NCBI GenBank assembly: GCA_945876035.1
Contig: CAMCMU010000027.1
Location: 1-63,428 of the forward strand
Direction of reading: 5' to 3'
Length of the DNA: 63,428 nucleotides
Source of the DNA: Schlesneria paludicola DSM 18645
GTDB taxonomy: Bacteria > Planctomycetota > Planctomycetia > Planctomycetales > Planctomycetaceae
The notes under the pieces are model-generated. The model was given only the letters and a program-made list of their open reading frames with translations. It was not told the DNA's origin and ran no database searches. Positions 58,450-63,428 of the stretch are shown one piece after another. A program made the translations under genes and the position numbers. Numbering within the stretch: position 1 is the first letter of the stretch; every line of letters starts with the position of its first letter.

Positions 58450-58985
58450 ATTGTGCCACACACACTGCTGATTCTCGCCACCCAAAAATTTTGCCCCCCG
58501 GAAATGTTGCCGTGGTCCCAAGACACCTGGCGAGCAACCCTATTTCGCTGATGTATAGCAAAACCTCCAAATCCGCGAAGGCACGTTAACGCTGGATGAG
58601 AATCAAAAAGCTCGGAGCGCAATTCCATCGACAGAACACGAAGGGAACCCCCTCTTTAGAAACCGCCGCAAGAATCCAATCCGAAATGGCAACGTGCCGA
58701 CGGTGCCTACTTTGGAATAAACCGTTGTCAACACGGACACGCTGCGACGGACCGTGAATGACTTCGCCCGATACGCCATCACCCATTTGGTAATTTTCGG
58801 TACAGCAGTCGACCGCTTCTCTGCGTCCGTTGGTTCTGTTTTTTCGAAATGGTGAAGCGAACTAAATAAACTCAACGTCAGGTCCAGAATCCCCACTCAC
58901 CCAAATTGAATTTGACAAGGGAAACCGACGTGACCCTGAGCACTTGCGAGCTGTCGGTCGAGCAACTATTCTGACGCTCGTAATC
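58450..58985. other. Intergenic upstream of tRNA-Leu
   Basis: About 535 bases with no supported gene. It should hold the tRNA promoter just before 58986. Confidence 0.45.
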
Positions 58986-59069
58986 GCCCAGGTGGCGGAA
59001 CTGGCAGACGCGCTAGGCTCAGAACCTAGTGTCAGCAATGACGTGCAGGTTCGATTCCTGTCTTGGGCA
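58986..59069 (+). tRNA. tRNA-Leu, anticodon CAG
   Basis: The 84-base cloverleaf has acceptor arms GCCCAGG / CTTGGGC with discriminator A. The anticodon stem CTAGG / CCTAG has the loop CTCAGAA, giving CAG (reads CUG). The long variable arm (GTGTCAGCAATGAC) is typical of leucine. The T-loop is GGTTCGATTCC. CCA is not encoded. Its 3' end is the integration site of the element that follows. Confidence 0.96.
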
Positions 59070-60333
59070 TCCATCGATTTCGCAACTTCTCGCTAGTGGC
59101 GGCAGACCCCTGCAAAACAGGGGTTTGTTCGTTTTTGGCGAGACTCACTGGGCAGGCGATGCGGCCAGTTTCAGGCGATGCGGCGGGTTGCTGTGCCGGA
59201 ATCTGTGCCGCCTTGGCGAAGTCGTTTTCTCCGACCGTGAGGTAGTGCTTGGCAGCGATCAACTGACTGTTACCAATCCACTGGCAGACGACGTGAAGCG
59301 GATGCTCACCGGCCAGTTCGGTTTCGCGTGATGCTCTGAGGTTGTGGAACAGCTTTGGCCACGGAGTCAGCCCCGCCCGGTTGAGGATTCGCAGGAATTG
59401 AGTTCTGAGGTTTGTCCCCGCCTTGCCGACGTTGCGGTAGCGCGAGACGACGTACTCGGTTCCTTCGGGGGCTTCATCGAATGCGGCTTCCAAGTGGGGG
59501 CGGAGTTCGGGGAACAGCGGGATGATTCGTTCGCCCTTCCCTTCGTGATGCTCGGTCTTTGGCGACGGAACCCGCATTCGGCTTCGCGCCCAGTCCACGT
59601 CAGACCACTTCAAACCGAGATGCTCGGACGGACACCGCAGCCCACCGAAACGGGACAGAGCGAAGATCAACCGCCACTGAGAATCGGGGCAGGCGTCAAG
59701 AACTTGGGACGCACTGTCGCGGGAGATGAACTGCATTCGCGCCGTGTTGCCGCGTACCGTGATGCCCTTCAGTTCCGAGAACGGATTCACGACGAGCAAT
59801 CGTTTCTTGACGGCATAGGTGAGGAACTGCCGGGCGCGTCCACAGTGACGGCGAGCCGTGTTCGGTGAGAGTGTCTTGAGCAGTGACCGGCGGTAGTCTT
59901 CGGCATCGGCGGGAGTGATGTCGACCAGTGGCTTGTCCTCACCGAAATATCTGTTGAGGTAGCCTTGGGCTTGGGCGAAGTTGCTGGTTGTCCACGGCTT
60001 CACATCCGTTCGACCGGCGAGATAGTTTCGCAGGAACGGGCCAAGCAGTCGCTCGTCGTTTGCCACGTCCATGATTTTTGCGCGAGGTTCGACCAGTCCC
60101 ACTGCCACCAGCTTGCCGTGAAGGGCATCCCCCAACGTCGAAAGCCACAGTGACGTTTCACGATCAAACGTGCCGCCCAACAGTCTTGCCGAGTGCATCG
60201 ACTCCAGCTTGACCTTGAAGGCTTCCGCATCGCGTTGGGAACACTTGCCCAACCGTACCGTCTTGCGAGAACCATCCTTCGCCACAAACAGAACCCGTTT
60301 GAAGCCGTTCGCGTCACGTCCAATACTTGCCAT
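59032..60333 (-). CDS. Tyrosine recombinase integrase, ending inside tRNA-Leu
   Basis: The product is 433 residues from the ATG at 60333 (MASIGRDANGFKRVLFVAKD). An N-terminal arm and core-binding SAM-like region precede the catalytic domain. Catalytic residues visible are R233 in FGGLRCPSE, H330 and R333 in FHNLRASRETELA, and the nucleophile Y364 in AKHYLTV. The second His of the pentad is Asn (WIGNS), a variant I recall in planctomycete integrases. The last 13 codons (MPKTGIEPARHC then TGA at 59032) are antisense to the tRNA-Leu 3' half. Thus chromosomal DNA supplies the integrase C-terminus after integration. It excises and integrates the element to its right. Confidence 0.92.
   Translation of the reverse strand: MASIGRDANGFKRVLFVAKDGSRKTVRLGKCSQRDAEAFKVKLESMHSARLLGGTFDRETSLWLSTLGDALHGKLVAVGLVEPRAKIMDVANDERLLGPFLRNYLAGRTDVKPWTTSNFAQAQGYLNRYFGEDKPLVDITPADAEDYRRSLLKTLSPNTARRHCGRARQFLTYAVKKRLLVVNPFSELKGITVRGNTARMQFISRDSASQVLDACPDSQWRLIFALSRFGGLRCPSEHLGLKWSDVDWARSRMRVPSPKTEHHEGKGERIIPLFPELRPHLEAAFDEAPEGTEYVVSRYRNVGKAGTNLRTQFLRILNRAGLTPWPKLFHNLRASRETELAGEHPLHVVCQWIGNSQLIAAKHYLTVGENDFAKAAQIPAQQPAASPETGRIACPVSLAKNEQTPVLQGSAATSEKLRNRWMPKTGIEPARHC
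59050..59069 (+). other. Probable attachment site (att) at the tRNA-Leu 3' end
   Basis: The integrase gene is the nearest element gene and points into the tRNA 3' end, the usual geometry for tRNA-targeted integration. The second att copy must lie beyond the window, so the core length cannot be fixed; the T-arm to 3' end is given as a likely extent. Confidence 0.6.
59106..59124 (+). terminator. Hairpin downstream of tRNA-Leu, possible terminator
   Basis: ACCCCTG at 59106-59112 pairs with CAGGGGT at 59118-59124 around CAAAA; TTGTTCGTTTTT follows. It is positioned to end the tRNA transcript, although it lies within the antisense of the integrase C-terminus. Confidence 0.5.
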
Positions 60334-60467
60334 CGTGATGAGCCTTTTGAGAAGGAGACCGGACGGCAGCGTGCGAGATTTTCGGTTCCCGCTACACCGC
60401 CACCGGTCAAAGGTTGAACAGATAATACCATAGGCCGGAGATGCGCGCCAGCCGTATTGTGTCGCAA

Positions 60468-63428
60468 TCAAGGGAAGAGTCTGGATATCACGTCCTCCCA
60501 CGCGTCCGACGCATTGAACGAAATCAACGCCTCCTGTCCGATTTCCACCGGGGGCAAAGAAGAGCAACCAGATCCACTAGAGCAACCGGCTGTTGGTCGC
60601 TTGACCGGCCGGACCACCCAACGGGCTTTGCCGTGTTCATCCTCCGAGTTGAGGATTTTGCCATTCACAACGCGACCGCGGATGCGTCGGAGCCGATTGC
60701 CGAGACTCCGCGTTGACGGCAGCTTGTCGCCCGCCGCACCGCACAATTCAGAGACGGCCTCTCGCAGGGCTTCGTAATCGGGGCGTCGCTCGTCCAACCT
60801 TTTGAGCAACTCCGAAGTCGTCAGCCCTTCGCCGCTCGGGTCGATGTTCGCCCATTGGTTGATGAGGACTTGCAGGACACCCGCCGTCACGTCGGATCGC
60901 TTGGCCAATTCCTCGCGCGTTTGGCCCGGATCAGGTAGGCCACACCAGACGATGGCTTCACGGATCAGGGCAGACCACGCATCGAACGACCCCCACGCGG
61001 GCAGGTTCATTCTTGGGCGACCGGCCACATGATAGGCCCTCAAGATCGTGAGTGCCGCCGCGACCAAGGCCGCGCGTTGCTGTTTGACATGTGGGCCGAG
61101 ATGCGGAATCTGGAAGCCGGTGCGGAGTTCGGGATTCTCCTCGGGCGAGTCGAGACGAATATGCAACGTCCGCCGTGACGTGTCGGCCTGCAGCATCACG
61201 TTGTTTCCCGTGGCGGCCCACGTCAGAGATAGCGGTAGTTCCACCATCTCACTTTTGCCGAGGATGCGATCTTTCCAAGTGTCGGGCGAGGTCAGAGCCG
61301 CGTCGAGACTCGCGCAGCCCAAACTCCCAATGATGTTGTCGATCAAAACCATCGAATCTCCCGAGATCGCCAACGCCGTGACGCGTTTCCTGCACTCTTC
61401 ATCGTCTCTCGGGTTCGACATCCGGGCAAGAGTCGTCCCCGTGGCGATGATGCCACCGACGTCAGCCAACAGCGATTTGCCGGAGCCGCGCGTATTGGCG
61501 TCGATCAAAAACAGCGGCGACGGGCCGGAGAACGCATGACGCGCCAGCGGCGTCAGCACGAACGCCAGCCACGCGGCACGATGCTCGGGCTTCGCGAACG
61601 GGAAATCGACCGCCACGTTCAACAACACTTCTGCGGCACGAACCGCATCATCCCGCGTCGGCTGTGCGGGGATCGGCGGCAGGTCGATGGCACTCGCCAG
61701 AAACAGCCCGGTTGTTGAATCATAGCCATTAATCGAAAGGATCGACCCGTCCGGTCGCATCGTGGGGCAGGTCGCAATCGCAAGGAGCGGTCTAATCCCC
61801 GGCCATTCCCCGCGAGAGTGAACCGCGCTCACGCACCAGCCCGGCGGATGCGCTTGCTTCATAACGATTTCACCTTGCGGAGTCATGCGTCGCTCGAGAA
61901 ACTGGATCTGCCGTGTCATCGCCTCGCGCAGTGTTTGTGGCAACAACGCGCGAATCCGCCGGACACCGTTGGGTCGCACAATCCCGTCGTGGACGGTGTC
62001 TTCGCCAACGATGCGAATCAGCATCCCAACACGGGAAAACAAATCGCTGGATCTGGCCAGTACCGCGACCGCCTCATCGTTGACGCGGTGCTCATCTGTG
62101 CCAACGATGATTTCCGTCCGGCTGCTGAAACCGTTCTGGGCCGCGGCCGCTTTCGCCGATGCGGGCAGCCCGGCCAAGAGAGCCGCCATGTCGTCCCCTT
62201 CCACGAGGATCGGAGAGCGACCAGCCGCCAACAGGTCGTCGATCCCCTTGCCGTCGTCGGGGGGCCATGTCTCCACCGCCACGTCGCGGGACTCTGACAG
62301 TGTTGTCACGAGTCCCAGCAGCGCTCCCGCCACGGCGACGTTTGTCCTGAAATCAGCATCCAGCGCGATCAAAACTCGCTTCGGCTGCAACGCGTCGATC
62401 AAAGGAAGCACGCGCTTCCAAGTGTTAACACCCGCAATCGACACGGTGGGGATGCCCGACAGACCGAATACGATATCGGCTTTGAGTTCACCTTCTGTGA
62501 TTCTCAGCGTCTCCACCGGACCAGTGATGCCACGCGGCACATGGCAGGGAGTGCCGGGACTCGGGCCATTGGTGCGACTGCGCGACCGCGACGAAACCCA
62601 ACGATATTTTCCGCGTTCATCAACCGTGTCGAGCCGAATGCGCAGGGCCACAATTTGACCGGCGGCTTCTCGGACTGGGATCAACAGGCCACACGGCGAT
62701 GAAAACCGCATCGGTTTTCCATGATCTTGCGCCACCCCCGGTACACTCAGGGCGAGTTCCGTTTTTCGGCCAGAATCGTCAGCCACCCAGTCCCGAAGCA
62801 ATTGTGACGATTTCCATGTCCGCGACGGAGCGGCCACAGTGCGGTATTCAGCCGCGTCGATGGCGGCATCGGTCAGACCGCGTTGATGCAGGGCCTCGCG
62901 ATGCTCGCCTGACAATCCCAGCCCCGACAGGACTAAAGTGTAAATTTCGTGCCGCACGTCGACGGAATCGACCACCGGAAATTTCCCGCTCTTTGACTCA
63001 CCGTTGCCGAAGCTTGCAACGGTTTGCGGTTCGTCGGCCGGTTCGACCACGGGCGAGGTTGCTCTAGATGGTCTAGTTGATCTGTTCCCGCCCCCGTGGA
63101 TTTTGCTGCGAGGTGTTGATTTCGTTGCGCGAGCCGCCACACCCAAATATTGGCCGATCAACTCCAGAGCCTCGGGCAATCGCACCCCCAAGTAGTGCAT
63201 CACGGCCGAAACGGCATCGCCATTTCTCTCCGCGAAACACTGGCCGCACAACACCGCACCATCATCGGCGTCGATTAGCCGGAATCGGTCATCGCCTCCA
63301 CACTTTGGGCAACCGTGATGCCGCCCGTCCAACGATTCGCGAGGAATCCCCGCGACAATCTCCAGAACGTCCACAGCCCGACCACGAAGGGCCAGCTTGA
63401 TCTCCTCTAGCTGATAACGCGGCTTCAC
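60468..63428 (-). CDS. Phage/plasmid-type primase-helicase, possibly truncated by the window end
   Basis: The frame runs to the window edge; its first codon in view is GTG at 63428, so more may lie outside, though the first residues already resemble a primase N-terminus. An N-terminal zinc ribbon (C40, C43, C61, C64) is the CHC2-type primase finger. A TOPRIM-like region at about 305-395 has E312 (TEGELKAD) and D357/D359 (LIALDADF). A C-terminal ATPase begins at about 630 with Walker A TRGSGKSLL (K651). Such proteins prime and unwind replication of prophages, satellites and mobile elements. It has 986 residues in view. It is co-oriented with the integrase, with 134 bases between them. Confidence 0.88.
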   Translation of the reverse strand: MKPRYQLEEIKLALRGRAVDVLEIVAGIPRESLDGRHHGCPKCGGDDRFRLIDADDGAVLCGQCFAERNGDAVSAVMHYLGVRLPEALELIGQYLGVAARATKSTPRSKIHGGGNRSTRPSRATSPVVEPADEPQTVASFGNGESKSGKFPVVDSVDVRHEIYTLVLSGLGLSGEHREALHQRGLTDAAIDAAEYRTVAAPSRTWKSSQLLRDWVADDSGRKTELALSVPGVAQDHGKPMRFSSPCGLLIPVREAAGQIVALRIRLDTVDERGKYRWVSSRSRSRTNGPSPGTPCHVPRGITGPVETLRITEGELKADIVFGLSGIPTVSIAGVNTWKRVLPLIDALQPKRVLIALDADFRTNVAVAGALLGLVTTLSESRDVAVETWPPDDGKGIDDLLAAGRSPILVEGDDMAALLAGLPASAKAAAAQNGFSSRTEIIVGTDEHRVNDEAVAVLARSSDLFSRVGMLIRIVGEDTVHDGIVRPNGVRRIRALLPQTLREAMTRQIQFLERRMTPQGEIVMKQAHPPGWCVSAVHSRGEWPGIRPLLAIATCPTMRPDGSILSINGYDSTTGLFLASAIDLPPIPAQPTRDDAVRAAEVLLNVAVDFPFAKPEHRAAWLAFVLTPLARHAFSGPSPLFLIDANTRGSGKSLLADVGGIIATGTTLARMSNPRDDEECRKRVTALAISGDSMVLIDNIIGSLGCASLDAALTSPDTWKDRILGKSEMVELPLSLTWAATGNNVMLQADTSRRTLHIRLDSPEENPELRTGFQIPHLGPHVKQQRAALVAAALTILRAYHVAGRPRMNLPAWGSFDAWSALIREAIVWCGLPDPGQTREELAKRSDVTAGVLQVLINQWANIDPSGEGLTTSELLKRLDERRPDYEALREAVSELCGAAGDKLPSTRSLGNRLRRIRGRVVNGKILNSEDEHGKARWVVRPVKRPTAGCSSGSGCSSLPPVEIGQEALISFNASDAWEDVISRLFP

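Larger units (their letters stand above)
58986..63428. mobile_element. Integrated element at tRNA-Leu, left end; continues beyond the window
   Basis: The stretch from the tRNA to the window end is clearly GC-richer than the host DNA. It carries an integrase and a phage/plasmid-type primase-helicase on one strand, with almost no gaps. That combination is seen in phage satellites, integrative elements and some prophages. No capsid, conjugation or excisionase gene is in view, so the type is undetermined. Confidence 0.8.

Noticed and set aside
1-63428. CRISPR arrays, toxin-antitoxin pairs, secondary-metabolite clusters, rRNA genes
   Set aside because: No regularly spaced repeats, no recognised toxin or antitoxin, no biosynthetic megasynthase and no rRNA-like sequence were seen.

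Overview
The window reads as a chromosomal segment of a planctomycete (Planctomycetota, Planctomycetales-like). The case rests on gene content: small conserved proteins of a type I associate with this phylum (13126-13389, 28894-29277), a sulfatase-modifying-factor (FGE) domain fused to a glycosidase-like domain, a FlhA/FliA pair outside a large flagellar operon, and a compact HPF - EIIA - HPr - EI cluster. These assignments come from remembered protein families, not from a database search. Most of the window looks like mid-GC host DNA with wide, partly decayed intergenic regions. The last ~4.4 kb is visibly GC-richer and belongs to an integrated element.

Layout. 1-0.7 kb: remnant of a DDE transposase. 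1.0-4.0 kb: a small protein candidate, a lipoprotein and a divergent crotonase. 4.3-8.1 kb (minus): sigma factor FliA/WhiG and flagellar export gate FlhA. 9.1-11.7 kb (minus): a large multidomain protein combining nucleotidyltransferase-, nucleoside-diphosphate-kinase- and protein-kinase-like parts, the most unusual gene here. 11.7-14.3 kb: mostly decayed DNA with a second transposase remnant and one small conserved gene. 14.3-18.5 kb: a secreted His/Gly/Tyr-rich protein, a PlsC-like acyltransferase, and a sodium:solute symporter with a 53-residue membrane protein behind it. 19.1-31.1 kb: BioF, a POT peptide transporter, a large redoxin-type protein, an MFS transporter, GlnRS, a small conserved protein and SerRS. 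31.6-37.7 kb (minus): L21, RNase E/G, then EI, HPr, EIIA and HPF. 38.9-46.5 kb (minus): MutS, a 1,191-residue FtsX-type permease and a HAD-like protein lacking its nucleophile. 46.7-48.9 kb: LipA and ribosomal protein S4, the latter with an apparent one-base frameshift. 49.2-50.4 kb: a long palindrome, a decayed SLC13-type transporter and a degenerate partial copy of a gene found at 53.8 kb. 50.9-52.9 kb (minus): CdsA, UppS and a CsrA-like regulator. 53.8-58.4 kb (plus): the FGE-glycosidase fusion, an SGNH hydrolase and a class IV aminotransferase. 59.0 kb to the end: tRNA-Leu(CAG) used as an integration site, a tyrosine integrase whose last codons lie inside that tRNA, and a phage/plasmid-type primase-helicase running to the window edge.

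How genes fit together. The EI/HPr/EIIA set has no sugar-specific EIIB or EIIC in view, so it looks regulatory. CdsA and UppS feed phospholipid and undecaprenyl-phosphate supply, and the CsrA-like protein directly upstream may be co-transcribed with them. FliA, FlhA and the CsrA-like protein all suggest a motile life stage. The tRNA-Leu / integrase / primase block is one end of an integrated element whose other end lies outside the window.
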